Origin: Prorocentrum cordatum
Lineage: Eukaryota > Sar > Dinophyceae > Prorocentrales > Prorocentraceae
Length of the DNA: 64,000 nt
Assembly (NCBI GenBank): GCA_963575745.1
Contig: CAUYUJ010003880.1
Coordinates: 445,882 to 509,881 of the forward strand
Reading direction: 5' to 3'
The notes under the pieces were generated by a model, which was not told the DNA's origin, made no database searches, and saw nothing but the letters and a program-made list of their open reading frames with translations. Positions 54,561 through 64,000 of this stretch are shown piece by piece; position 1 is the first letter of the stretch, and each line of letters begins with the position of its first letter. The position numbers were made by a program, and so were the translations under genes.

Positions 54561-54929
54561 GCCGCGGGGCTGCTGCTTCTTCCAGCTCTGCGTCATGGTG
54601 TGCTGCTGGTGGCGCTGGGGCTGCTGGGCGCTGCGGCGCTGCCCCAGCCTGCTGGCGGCGGCCGCCGGCCTGATGAGCAGCCTGTCCTGGCCGCGCTGAG
54701 TTCTGGCGCGGCGATGCCAGGGCGGTTCTTTTGACCTGGGCGCGGTGGGGATGGCGGCTCCTGCCGCCGCGGCTGCGTCGCCCATGGCGCGCTGCGCGCG
54801 AGCCCAGGCCGACTGGGGCGACCGACGAGGCGACGACGGCCCAGCCCCTCCTCGGCCAGTGGCTTGCTCCTCGGACCTCCTCCGCCTCCCCCTCCTCCTC
54901 CTCGCACCTTGGGGTCCTCGACCCTCGTC
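54561..54929. other. GC-rich spacer
   Basis: GCTGCTGG and CTGCGGCG words, no recognised gene; minus-strand frames are Arg/Ala/Pro-rich. Confidence 0.45.
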
Positions 54930-55270
54930 CCCCCCGAAGCGCGGCCCCCAGACCTCGACCCTCGGGCTCCGAGCCTCGGTCCTCGAATTTCGGCCCTCGG
55001 TCCTCGGGCCGCGAAATGGTGGTTTGATTCTCGACGCTGGTTTCTGGCATATTTCTCGATCGAAGAATTGGGGTATTTGAGTTTTTTTTGTTCGGTGGTT
55101 TCGGCCCCCGTTCCCCAGGTCTCGGCCCCGGGTCCACGGGCCTCGTTCCTCTCTCCTCGATCCTCGGGCCTCGTTCCGCGACCCCAGACCCCCCATCCCT
55201 TCACCCCCCGATCCTCGAGCCACGGTCCTCGATCCTCGGCGATCGGTCCTCCTCGAGCATCGATCCTCGA
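54930..55270 (+). repeat. CCTCGATCCTCGG-type minisatellite, interrupted
   Basis: Short units of 9-13 bp (TCGGCCCTCGG, CGGTCCTCGA, CGATCCTCGG) run 54940-55015 and 55120-55270, with a non-repeat insert between. Confidence 0.85.
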
Positions 55271-55366
55271 ACGCTATGGTGTAGCAGCATCCCCATTCTA
55301 GGGGGCAGCTGGAAGAAGCAATCATATCTGGTGTACCCAGTTTGCTTTCAAGGGCGGTTCTGGACA

Positions 55367-55711
55367 ATGGGGGCTCTCAAGGGTTCCAAATGCGCAACTC
55401 ACAACTGTGGAGCACCATGGCGAAGCATGGAACATGCAAGGCCCAGGGCGTTCTCGACCAAACCACCGAGGCCTCCGATCCCGCCAAAGGCTCCACCGAA
55501 GCGGACTTATCGGGACATGTACTCGGATTCGGCAGCCGAAGAGAGCTACAAGAGGTCGCCAAGCATGGGGCCAGACAACAGCCAGCCGAAGTCCTTGATC
55601 AAAGCTAGGAGCCTCGATGAGAGAAGGGAAGCCCCCACGGACATGCGCCTCCGCATTCTGCAATCGCAGTTGAAGGAAGCGGGGGAAGGCTTCCTCAAGC
55701 AATGGGGATGA
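55367..55711 (+). pseudogene. Possible remnant coding segment, unknown
   Basis: The 114-codon frame from ATG 55367 looks protein-like: it has few low-complexity runs, a Pro-rich stretch (PPIPPKAPPKRTYRDMYSD) and a charged C-terminal helix (DMRLRILQSQLKEAGEGFLK). The frame continues past the stop with similar character (VTQEENVRLRGVPLNLPEQL and, after 55800, DEKRFGHGEFEAQRREADVL), so it may be an exon or decayed gene. I recognise no family. Confidence 0.3.
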
Positions 55712-57120
55712 GATGAGACGCATGTAACCCAGGAAGAAAATGTCCGACTCAGAGGAGTACCCTTGAACTTGCCAGAACAGCTCTGCTGAGCATCAGGAGC
55801 AAGGTCATTCGACGAGAAACGCTTCGGTCACGGAGAGTTTGAAGCCCAACGACGAGAAGCCGATGTACTGGCCACACGAGGACAGGGCGCCGAAGGAGCG
55901 CCGGAGGCGCATAATGCCCCAGACAATTTCGTCTTCACATCTTTTCTGAAACAGGAGGCATCCAGTAGGACTGACCAGGCGCCCAATTGGAGGCGGCAGC
56001 AGCCTGGGCATGTGTCTACAAGCAGGCAGCGAAATTCTGAGTCGCATCAAGTACAGTGTCAGTTCACCTGGATGCTCCAAGTCGCAGTCTCTGTCGAGCC
56101 CCTAGGCAGGACACCTCGGACACCTTGACGCGTGGGCAACTGGCGCACCACGAACTTGGCATCGCTCGGACGAGTGCGTTTGTTTCCCTTGGCGAGGACC
56201 ACCGAGGAGCACGCTGGATCTTCGGGCAGAAACGAGCACGCACGACGTCGAGCAATGCGCGGGGCACGGACGTTCGAGCGAGGGCGCGGGAAGGGGACGC
56301 GGCGTCTCTGCGGCTGAGGGTCCGCTCTCTGCTGCCCGCGCCTTCGGCAGGCCCGCGAGGCCCCCTCGGATGCGCCCCGGAATTGCTTCGATGCGGCGAG
56401 GGGCCGTGGTGGCTAGACACTCTCCAAGGGTTAAGGGTACTTTCCCGTCAATGGGATGGGGTTATGTGAACCGACGGGGGGTTCCCATAAAAAGGGAAAA
56501 GATCCCTTAACTTAGGATTTTAGCACTGCGCGCTAAGAGCAATGACGAGATTTTAAACTTACTAATACGCATCTCAAACAACAGCCAAACAACGATGAAC
56601 AATGCGAACACGAAAAAGCACAACAACTCACCGTCGATTGTAAACGACGCGGAAGTCCGCCCCCTGCTCGCCCCCCAACAAATGAAAGCAACACACAATC
56701 AAATCCAACAATGGGTTCCCGCTGAATCGCGAGTTGGTCACACCAGGTTTGCATGTCCCTGCTTACAAGCCACATGACCACATCCCATCGGGGCTGGTCG
56801 GCGTGAATTTATCACTTGCGCTCGCAGGTCGTGTGGCCGAGTCAACGCGTAGAGGGCTCGGTCGGAGTGGCTCGTCACAATGTCAGGATGTCTCAAGCGG
56901 TTGTCCTTCTATTTGCAAGCGTCGCAGCCAACCATATGCGAAGCTGAGACAATGTCCGAAATGACGGGTGGCATGGTGTGCGGATGTCTCAAGTGAAATG
57001 CCGAATCCACTGTTGGGGTCCTGGCGTTTCTTGGGGCGCGGACCCACGGGAAGGGGTCAGCGCCCCGTTCTTCCACAACTCCCCCCCGAACAATGCCCGC
57101 TCGTGTCACTCACTGTTTGG
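55712..57120. other. Unassigned stretch upstream of the large gene
   Basis: Ordinary sequence. 56470-56740 is AT-richer (AACAACAGCC, ACAAC words). No gene or promoter motif recognised; dinoflagellate promoters lack a reliable TATA box. Confidence 0.45.
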
Positions 57121-57153
57121 GGTGCGCCTCCTCCCCCTCCTCTTCCTTCCTCC
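57121..57153 (+). promoter_or_regulatory. Polypyrimidine tract before the relict leader
   Basis: CCTCCTCCCCCTCCTCTTCC and TTCCTCC run directly into the relict leader. A pyrimidine tract is what a trans-splice acceptor needs, but I see no well-placed AG other than in the relict, so a working acceptor is only a suggestion. Confidence 0.3.
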
Positions 57154-57191
57154 TCCGTAACCATTTCTGCCCAAACTCGTTTTGACCCAAA
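57154..57191 (+). other. Decayed tandem spliced-leader relict
   Basis: 57154-57175 (TCCGTAACCATTTCTGCC...) matches the 22-nt dinoflagellate leader at 17 positions. After one extra base, 57177-57191 matches the truncated 15-nt leader at about 10 positions, including its central TTTTG. The full-then-truncated arrangement equals that at 26471-26507, and it lies 42 bp before the start codon of the large gene. Each copy alone would be weak; order, spacing and position together support the call. Confidence 0.62.
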
Positions 57192-57233
57192 CGGGCTTCG
57201 CACAATTGTGTTTCCTCAGCGTGCGTCGCAAGA

Positions 57234-60200
57234 ATGGACGACGATGTCGTCGGCGACGAGGCCCCTGCGGAGGGCGCGGCCGTCGGCGGCGACGGCGTGG
57301 CTGCAGCGGCGGGCCGGCGGAGGCGTCGGGGCCGAGAGATCCTTCGCGGGCCCGACGGGCTCTGGTTCGTCTTCGGCGTGCGCGGCGGCCCGTTCGCCAG
57401 CGAGTATTCGGGAGCCGAGGGCGTCCGCTTTGAAGACGGACAGCATTGGCTGTTCGGCGCTGTCCCGGGCCACTGGGAGCTGATCCCCCTGCGGGATTCT
57501 GGACGCTTCCCTGGTGAGCTCGATCAGCTCATTGTGCGAAGATCGTTGGCGGCACTGCGAGGTAAAGCTTGTCGCGGTGTTCTGGTGCACAGAGCTGCAA
57601 CGTGCATCGAGTTGCTTGAGGCTCGCGCTTGCGACCCCGATGCAGTGAACCTGAATGTTGCCCTTGACGCACTGCAAGGGCAGATATGCATGTGCAGATC
57701 TTTGGAGGGAGATGCTGTGCGCGGGAGCTGGGATGAACACGTTGAGCAAATCCGTGTTGCGCATGGGGACATCACCATGTGCGGACCCGTTGTTCTATGT
57801 CCATCGTTCGCTGTGAGCCTGATGGGAATGATGCAAGTGTTGTTTTGCTGTGATGTGGTGACGAAGCGAATGAAACAAACCTTGAGGTTCGGGCCGCGGC
57901 CTTCTATCTTGAAAGTGTTCCGACGAGGGCATGCGGAGCGCGTGCCTGCCCTGCCAGCCCTTGAGGCAGGCGTCGCGCCAGGAGTACGGCGCCACTCTGT
58001 AAATGCTTCTCTGGTCTTGGCGTGGCTGGATGCCAGTTGCACTCTGAGATCGCTCAGGCACGCCGCTAAAGGCGCGATCACTTGGAGCAGGCTGTTCTCA
58101 GAGAGTGGACGGTTCGATCGTATCGAATTAAAGCGTAGCTTGAGATTGATCAGGTACGAGACCTTGCGCTCGGCCAGGGTCAGAGCAGACTGGACTGCCA
58201 TGCGCCTGACCAGACAACTATTCCTCACAATGAATTGGAATGAGGTTGACATCTACCTGCATGTTGATTCCAGTCCGCAAGGCAGAGGCTGGGAGATGCA
58301 AGCTGCCTCGTACCGTGTCCGCGTTGCAGGCCGAGAGTTTCTTTCCAGGATGTTTGCCCCAGTTCTTCTTATGAGAACTCAGCTTTCGGCACTTGCCAAG
58401 ACTGCTGCGCTATTGTGGCAGATTCACTTGGTGTTTGGCGGCAATGCAACTGTCATGCGCAAAGTTCTCGATCGCGTGCGTGGCGTGGTCTCCGATATGG
58501 GGACAGAATACATGGTCGCCAAAATGAGCAACTGTCTGCCTGATTTTTATCAGTGTCTTGGCGCCAAGTTTGTGCTTGCCAGGCGACAGCTGTTGTTGCC
58601 GCGTGCCATTGTTATTCCTGGCTGGAGGCACAAGTTGGATAATATTATCAGGTGCGGCTGTAATACCCTTGTGTGGTTCCCACGCTTTCTCGTGAGGATC
58701 AAGGCGTTGGCGTCGCTCTCCAGAGATGAGGTTCGTATTCATTCGAATCCACGCCACCCCCCAATTGCCAGCGTCTCCATCCTACCACTTACGCCCCTCC
58801 TCCTCCCTCTACCTACCTCCTGCCTTCCGCCGCCCCTTGAAAACGTTGGGAACCCTGGGATCCATTCGCGGTGGCAGGCAGGAGATAGGAGGTAGGGTGC
58901 ACGAAATAAGAGGTAGGAGCTCGGACGATGGCGCGAGGAAGGAGGAGGAGGAGGTAGAAAGAACGAGTCAAGAGGTTGGCAGAAGTCTCGGAGGTAAGCG
59001 GTGAGAGGCCGAAGGCAGGAGGTACGAGACAGGAGGGGAACAGACCAGACGAGGTGAGACGCACGGCGTGGGAGGTAGGAGTGGCATATGATGCAGACTG
59101 CAACTGGCATGCACCTCGAAGCTGGTAGGACGAAGGATCTCCGAGGCCAGTGGGAGGCGGGAGGGGGGAGTAGGAAGCAGGATGTAGGAGGTGGGATGAG
59201 GTTGGAGGCAGGAGGTAAGAAGTAGGAGTACGAAGTAGGAGTAGGAGGTGGGACATATACAACTAGGTGCGTGCGTGCATGTGAATGAATATGCGCCCCA
59301 GGGTGCACGGCACACTTTAGAGACGCACTGGAGAGCACACGGACTGCATGGTCTAGCTGCTCTTGTGGGATCGGTGTCGAATGTGCCTAGTTTTGCGGAG
59401 TGGAGGTGGCAGAAATTTTATCATGTGCTGACCTGCTTGGACGGTTTCATTTGGTCGGCCAGGGGCCACATCACCAGAGCTGCATTTGGAGATATTCGTG
59501 ACAAAACCCGTCTGGATATAGTTCTTGGGGCCATGAGTTGTCAATCGTTCCCCTTCCAATTCCAAGTCATGATGTGGTTCAATTCGTGGCTCAATGATCT
59601 AATCCGTTTTGCAGGGTACTGCCCCTGCCATCGTCATCTGTGGGATTCTGGTGAGGCCATCAATTGCACTCGATCTGGTTGCGCGCTAGGCTTTGCTTTC
59701 GAGCACGGCATGTCTAAGTTGAGGGCTGGGCTGAACGAGGCCAATGCTTGGATGGAGGGCAGGTTCGGCCCCGACCAGCAACTGTTGCGCCAAGCCCAAG
59801 GCTTGGCGAGGAGCACGTTCGCCCTCGGGTCCTTGAAGTTCAAATTCTTGAACGATCTACCTTACATCTTGGGGAGGTTGCATACGCCTGACATGAAATC
59901 AAGATGCATTGACTTGTTCAATGCGCATCCGCAATGTTGCCATGCTTCCGCGACTCTGGCCATCATGAGACCAGGGTCGCCATTGCGCGCTGCAGTAGAT
60001 AACATCAACGAGAGGGGGGAAAACATCAGCCCTCAGCTGGAGGCAGAAATCGATTCCATTCGATTTGCACCTTTGGATGACACTGTTGCCGAGGGCCCCC
60101 ATGCCGTGGCTAGGCACCACCACTTGCGAGCTCGGCGGGGCACCTTTCCTTGGATCGCCAGTTCCATCAGGCTCGAGAATAATCTTGAGGACATCCGTGG

Positions 60201-61921
60201 TTTCTGTAGCGCTTTAGACGTAAATCTTGACACGAACTGGACCAACGCTAAGTCAGTGCTGCAACCGCCAAGGGCAGCTTCTACGCTCATGGCGCCATCT
60301 CGCCTGAAACGATCTCGAGCTATTGCCAGAACATACACGGCAACGCACTTGAGCTGCATGCGGTATGGCATGGCAGCCCCCGCAAGTGCGCCTGGCTCTG
60401 GAGGCGGTGGCGATGACGGTGCAGGGCCGAGTGCAGGTGGACATGTTGACGGCGTGCTGAGTGACGCAGAACATGATGAGCCAGGTGGCCCAGAGGATGA
60501 TGAGCCACACGATGGAGGAGGAGGAGGAGGAGGTAGCGGTGGCGGTGGCGGTGGTGCGCCACGGCGGGGCCCCAAGAAAAAGCACGTCGAAGGATTTGCT
60601 GTCGGAGAGGCGAGCTTGCTTGCAGAATATCTGTCCAAATTGCTTGTGCAGTACGGCTACTATTCGTTCCAATGCCATGGTGACGATGAAGTTGACGAGC
60701 CTCCATGCGTGTACATGCAGGTGTTGAGCTTGAAGGTCCGCGCAAAACTTGTGCATACTGTAAACACGCAAGCCAGCGACACGGACTCCTTCGTTATACA
60801 TGTGCAATGTTTGGAGCGATGGGTTGGTAATCCATTGGAGTCCGATGTTGTGCACGCTTATCCTGTCCAGGATCCAGGGCCGTTCGGTTTCTTTGAATTC
60901 ATGCATGCGCCGTTTGAGTGTAGACAGAACCTGAAGGAATGGCAGGCAGTGCCAAGCGATATTGAAGGCTGCTTGGATTTATGTGAGCCTCGGGTTGCAG
61001 CGCCTACTGGCTCCAGAGTGCAATGGCCCACGTTGTCTCTGTTGGACCATCTCGAGGCACTTGGGTGGACATCGTGTGCCCAAGTTGTTGCGTATGAGAA
61101 GTACGACGGAGCTGTGACATACGATTCTCGTAACATGCATGTTGGTAGGAAACATTACTTGCTAGCTCTGCTCTCGCTGGAGGCCCTTTTTGACAAGGGG
61201 GCCAAGCCTTTCAAATCATCTGAGCCCGATTCGTTTTTTTCGATTGCTCCTCAAGGATCCATCCAAAGCAGTGCCAGGCGAGAAATCTGCCAGGCACATT
61301 GCCATTCTGAACTCCTTGGAAGGAGATGGCGAGCATGATGTTGCAGCAATCGTTGACATGCCTGCAAAAAAACTGAAAGTGGATGCGCCAGCTATTCTTG
61401 ATGACGTGGTCGGGGACGACGGTGTGGATGCACCGCGTGACGGTATCATCGATGACGCCGTCATGGGCCCCATCCCGCTCGAGGACGACGTCGTCGGCGA
61501 CGACATCGCTGGCGACGACGACGTCGTGGGCGATGACGGCCAGCAGGTTGACGAGCTCGCCCCTGCAGTTCCCCCTCCAGCGCCCGTGGGAGATGGATTG
61601 CTTGCTGGCGCGGGGGCAATTGCGCATTTCATCGAGGGCCAGCGGGTCACGAGAGAGACCCACATGTTACCATCTGGCCTGCAAGCAGTTGGCGTCCGTG
61701 TGCACTGTTGCAACGTCAACCATGGCAGGTGCAGGCTGGTTCGATCTGTTCGCGTGGGCACAGAGCGATATGGCCCACGCGCAGCGCAGTATTATTTGGG
61801 CGCATGGCTGCGCCTGGCGTTTGAGTCCGCAGATACGGCGGGCCACCGAAAGCCCACCTCAGCAGAGGTGGACGCATACGCAGCAGAGGATGTTGGATAC
61901 AACCTCTGCGCAATGCATTGA
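57234..61921 (+). CDS. Large two-exon gene of unknown function, possible transposase-like protein
   Basis: Exon 1 is 57234-58730 (499 codons from MDDDVVGDEAPA); exon 2 is 59302-61921. Both exon junctions are phase 0. Exon 2 needs one T removed from the T7 run at 61234-61240 to pass from the KGAKPFKSSEPDSFF frame to RLLLKDPSKAVPGEKSARHI and end at TGA 61919-61921; the protein would then be about 1371 residues. Visible features: an acidic/Ala start, IYLHVDSSPQGRGWEM (Asp345), VVSDMGTEYMVAKM (Asp421), a cysteine cluster CPCH...C-x4-C at 606-626, FAEWRWQKFYHVL, a Gly/Asp linker near 865-920, and an acidic DDVVGDD-rich segment before the conserved-looking C-terminus (CCNVNHGRCRLVRSV). D-S-S-P and D-x-G-T-E recall DDE-type nucleases, but no third residue is assigned. 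From memory, related proteins are numerous in dinoflagellate genomes; this was not checked. Confidence 0.7.
58731..59301 (+). other. Intron (571 bp, GT-AG) filled with TAGGAGG-type repeats
   Basis: The donor GAG|GTTCGT and acceptor CCCCAG|GGTGCA join two otherwise different frames in phase 0 exactly (58730 to 59302). The interior has a pyrimidine-rich first part (CCTCCTCCCTCTACCTACC) and a long purine-rich part built of AGGAGGTAGGA-like words. These parts are inverted relative to each other. An alternative acceptor at 59266 (CTAG|GTGC) gives the wrong phase. Confidence 0.75.
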
Positions 61922-62322
61922 AAAAAATATGAAAAGTGATGTGCCCATCAGCACCGAGACCCTATGTCAGCATGACAAGGGCCATGACGACTATCATCGG
62001 TATCTCCACCATCATCATCACCATCAGCATCACCAACATCCAACGTTATCATCAACATCACTGGGGCAGTCTCGGCATTTTGCTGTACGACCCTGGGGAC
62101 CCACCATCGTTGACTCTGTGGGATCAACGTCCCCGTGGGCCCTCGTGCCGACGTCTGGCCATGCCACCCGATGGGGTCACCATCCTCATGAGGCCGATTG
62201 GGGATCGGGTTGCTAACCCGCCTCGCGTCTCACTACACTTCTCTCCCCCTCGCTGTTCCCTGTGGGTTCGTGCAACGCAAGTGGCAACGCCAACGTCACC
62301 GTGCCACTTAAGCAACGGGGGT
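61922..62322. other. Region downstream of the large gene
   Basis: A CAT/CAC-rich tract at 61990-62045 and ordinary sequence. No polyadenylation signal is expected or seen. Confidence 0.5.
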
Positions 62323-62800
62323 ACCGTGCCAGCGCCAGCAATGCCAACATCAACATCACCGTGCCAACGCCAACATTGCCCTGCCAACGACAACGCCAAC
62401 AAAACCAACGCCAACATGTTTACCGTGCCAAAGCAAACATGGCCGTGCCAACGACGGCAACAGCAAATCCAACAACATCTGCACCGTGCCAACGCCAACA
62501 TTGCCGTGCCAACGACAACGCCAACAAAATCAGCATCAACAAGATTCCCGTGCCAGCGACAACATTGCCGTGCCAACGACAACGCCAACAAACCCAACGC
62601 CAACATGTTCACCGTGCCAGCGCCAGCATTGCCGTGCCAGCGACAGCGACAATACAACCAACACCAACATGTTTCCCGTGCCAGCGCCAGCAATGCCGTG
62701 CCAGCGACAGCGCCAAGAAAACCAACTCCAACATGTTTACCGTGCCAGCGCCAGCATTGCCGTGCCAGCGACAGCATTGCCGTGCCAGCGCCAGCATCAG
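62323..62800 (+). repeat. 63-bp minisatellite, about eight units
   Basis: ACCGTGCCAACGCCAACATT-type units start at about 62323, 62358, 62422, 62483, 62547, 62611, 62675 and 62739 (mostly 61-64 bp). An internal 6-bp rhythm (CCAACG/CCAGCG) runs through each unit. Frames stay open on both strands because the period is near a multiple of three, giving Ala/Asn/Pro/Gln-rich or Trp/His/Gly-rich peptides. Confidence 0.92.
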
Positions 62801-63004
62801 CGTTCCATCGCAAGCGTCAGCAATGCCAACGCCAGCAATGGCACCACCAACAATACTACAGATGTTTGCGCTTTAGCGCCACAACGCCAGCGCCAAGATG
62901 ACCGTGCCAGCGCCAGCATTGCAACCATTCTGTAGGCATCTTGACTCAAACGCCATTTGTTTGGAGAACCGACATAGACGCCTCCGCGAGAGCAGACCCG
63001 CCAG

Positions 63005-63256
63005 ATGCCACCTGTTTGGTTCTCTAAGCTCAGCCCTTCGGCCCAGCGGAAGGTGGCGCAGCTGGCGATGAAGCTTTCGGTTGAGAGGGCCAGGTCGAAG
63101 CGGTTCAGAATTCGGATGTGTAAGCTCAAGACCAAACTGCACCAGATTAGTCGGACCATCCAGAGTGCGCTCGCACACGACAGTGATCAAGCAACGTTGG
63201 GCAACCAGGAGGCAGCGGACGCAGAGAGCGATCCTGACTTTGAAGTGTTGATCTGA
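63005..63256 (+). CDS. Small basic ORF, hypothetical
   Basis: 83 codons, MPPVWFSKLSPSAQRKVAQ..., Lys/Arg/Gln-rich with a likely amphipathic helix (ERARSKRFRIRMCKLKTKLH) and an acidic tail (DAESDPDFEVLI). The ATG is the first after an in-frame TAG about 30 bp upstream. It is not low-complexity, unlike its surroundings. It could be a small gene, or the last exon of the gene ending at 61921. Family unknown. Confidence 0.4.
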   Translation: MPPVWFSKLSPSAQRKVAQLAMKLSVERARSKRFRIRMCKLKTKLHQISRTIQSALAHDSDQATLGNQEAADAESDPDFEVLI

Positions 63257-64000
63257 GCATGCCTGTGCCCAGTTTGCTTGTCTGTCCCAGTCTTAAGTCC
63301 AGCAGCTGGCCCGCTGATCAGTACTTTAAGTGAATATGTCATTGATCAGGCGAAGAGGCTAAACATATCACCATCATCGTCATCACCACCACCATCAACA
63401 ACATAATGGCTATCGCCACACCACATCCGCCGAAAGGGCGCCGAACGGCTCCACAGGAAGAGAAAGGCGGGTGAAGAGGAGGGAAAGGAGAGGGGGGAAC
63501 GTGGAGGACGGGGGGAAGAGGGGGAGGAAGAGGGAGGACGGCGAGGAAGAGGATGAATAACAATGAGAGGGTGCGTTCACATGCGCAACGTACATCTGCG
63601 GATTGACGTGCAAGCTATGCGGTGCAACCTACGAGGTGCTAACACAACGCGCTACTTGACACAACCGACGTCGCACTAGTAATGTTGAGCGACCAAGTGT
63701 TATGCAACGTTTTCTGTGATGTCATATGTGACGCAACCGTCGAATGAACAAACAAAAACTAAATGGCATGCTGTGCGATAAAATGCTATGCGATGCTGGG
63801 CTATGTGGTCCGCGCTGTGCCGTGTCGCTGAAAGATGCAGGCTGTTTCAACATACAATGGGCATTGCCTTCATGAGGCGCTTTCATGTGCGTGCTCTGTC
63901 AGGAGCGCCAGTGCGGGAAACCTGTGACCAACTCAAGCAAGCCTGCCGTGACTACCACGGCTACGGAACGACACAATGATGATTGCGCCTACGCGTACGC
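63257..64000. other. Unassigned right end
   Basis: CAT/CAC-rich patch (63370-63405), GGA-rich patch (63455-63560), then ordinary sequence with CAACG words. No gene recognised to the window edge. Confidence 0.45.

Noticed and set aside
62124-62813. 229-codon minus-strand ORF rich in Gly, Trp, His and Ala
   Set aside because: It covers the 63-bp minisatellite on the opposite strand of other equally open frames.
1-64000. tRNA, rRNA or U-snRNA genes
   Set aside because: I scanned by eye for GGTTCGA-type B boxes and U6-like starts and found none in a convincing context; a covariance-model search would be needed to exclude them.

Overview
The window looks like a piece of a large, GC-rich, repeat-saturated dinoflagellate nuclear genome. 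The strongest evidence is a perfect-length 22-nt match (one mismatch) to the dinoflagellate trans-spliced leader on the minus strand at 26486-26507, followed in the sense direction by a second, 5'-truncated 15-nt copy. This is the tandem relict leader left when a trans-spliced mRNA is reverse transcribed and reinserted. A more decayed tandem leader sits at 57154-57191, just upstream of the one large, well-preserved gene. High GC, very long trinucleotide arrays and decayed retroelements with dinoflagellate-style domains fit a Prorocentrum-like genome, but the species is an inference. Nothing bacterial is seen: no operons, Shine-Dalgarno sites or CRISPR.

Layout. 0-5 kb: GAT/GGA arrays, a near-perfect foldback (1112-1264), a short inverted-repeat element (1726-1893), GC- and TA-rich simple repeats. 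5.0-10.75 kb (+): a Ty1/copia retrotransposon with about 170-bp terminal direct repeats and gag, two zinc knuckles, integrase, reverse transcriptase and RNase H in order, broken by many frameshifts. 10.75-25 kb: tandem and dispersed repeats (an 83-bp array at 15.46 kb, a 42-bp minisatellite at 17.3 kb, non-autonomous elements with shared termini at 18.2-18.6 kb, GAT and GGA arrays). 25.4-26.5 kb (-): a probable retrogene behind the tandem spliced leader. 26.7-30.0 kb: a recent 1.66-kb tandem duplication. 30-44 kb: minisatellites, trinucleotide arrays and foldbacks, including a 190-bp palindromic element at 35.1 kb and a second copy of the 15-kb complex repeat at 41.9-42.6 kb. 44.3-54.2 kb (-): a decayed non-LTR retrotransposon with an unusual domain order: coiled coil, zinc ribbon and RNase H in ORF1, then AP-like endonuclease, reverse transcriptase and C2H2-like zinc fingers in ORF2. 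57.15-61.92 kb (+): a large gene of unknown function, two exons around a 571-bp GT-AG intron, one suspected 1-nt frameshift, about 1371 residues. 62.3-62.8 kb: a 63-bp minisatellite. 63.0-63.3 kb: a small basic ORF.

The genes do not form a pathway. The shared theme is reverse transcription: two retroelement classes and two loci that appear to be retroposed, trans-spliced cDNAs. Most long open frames elsewhere are by-products of trinucleotide arrays or tandem repeats whose period is a multiple of three. All similarities were judged by eye; no search was run.
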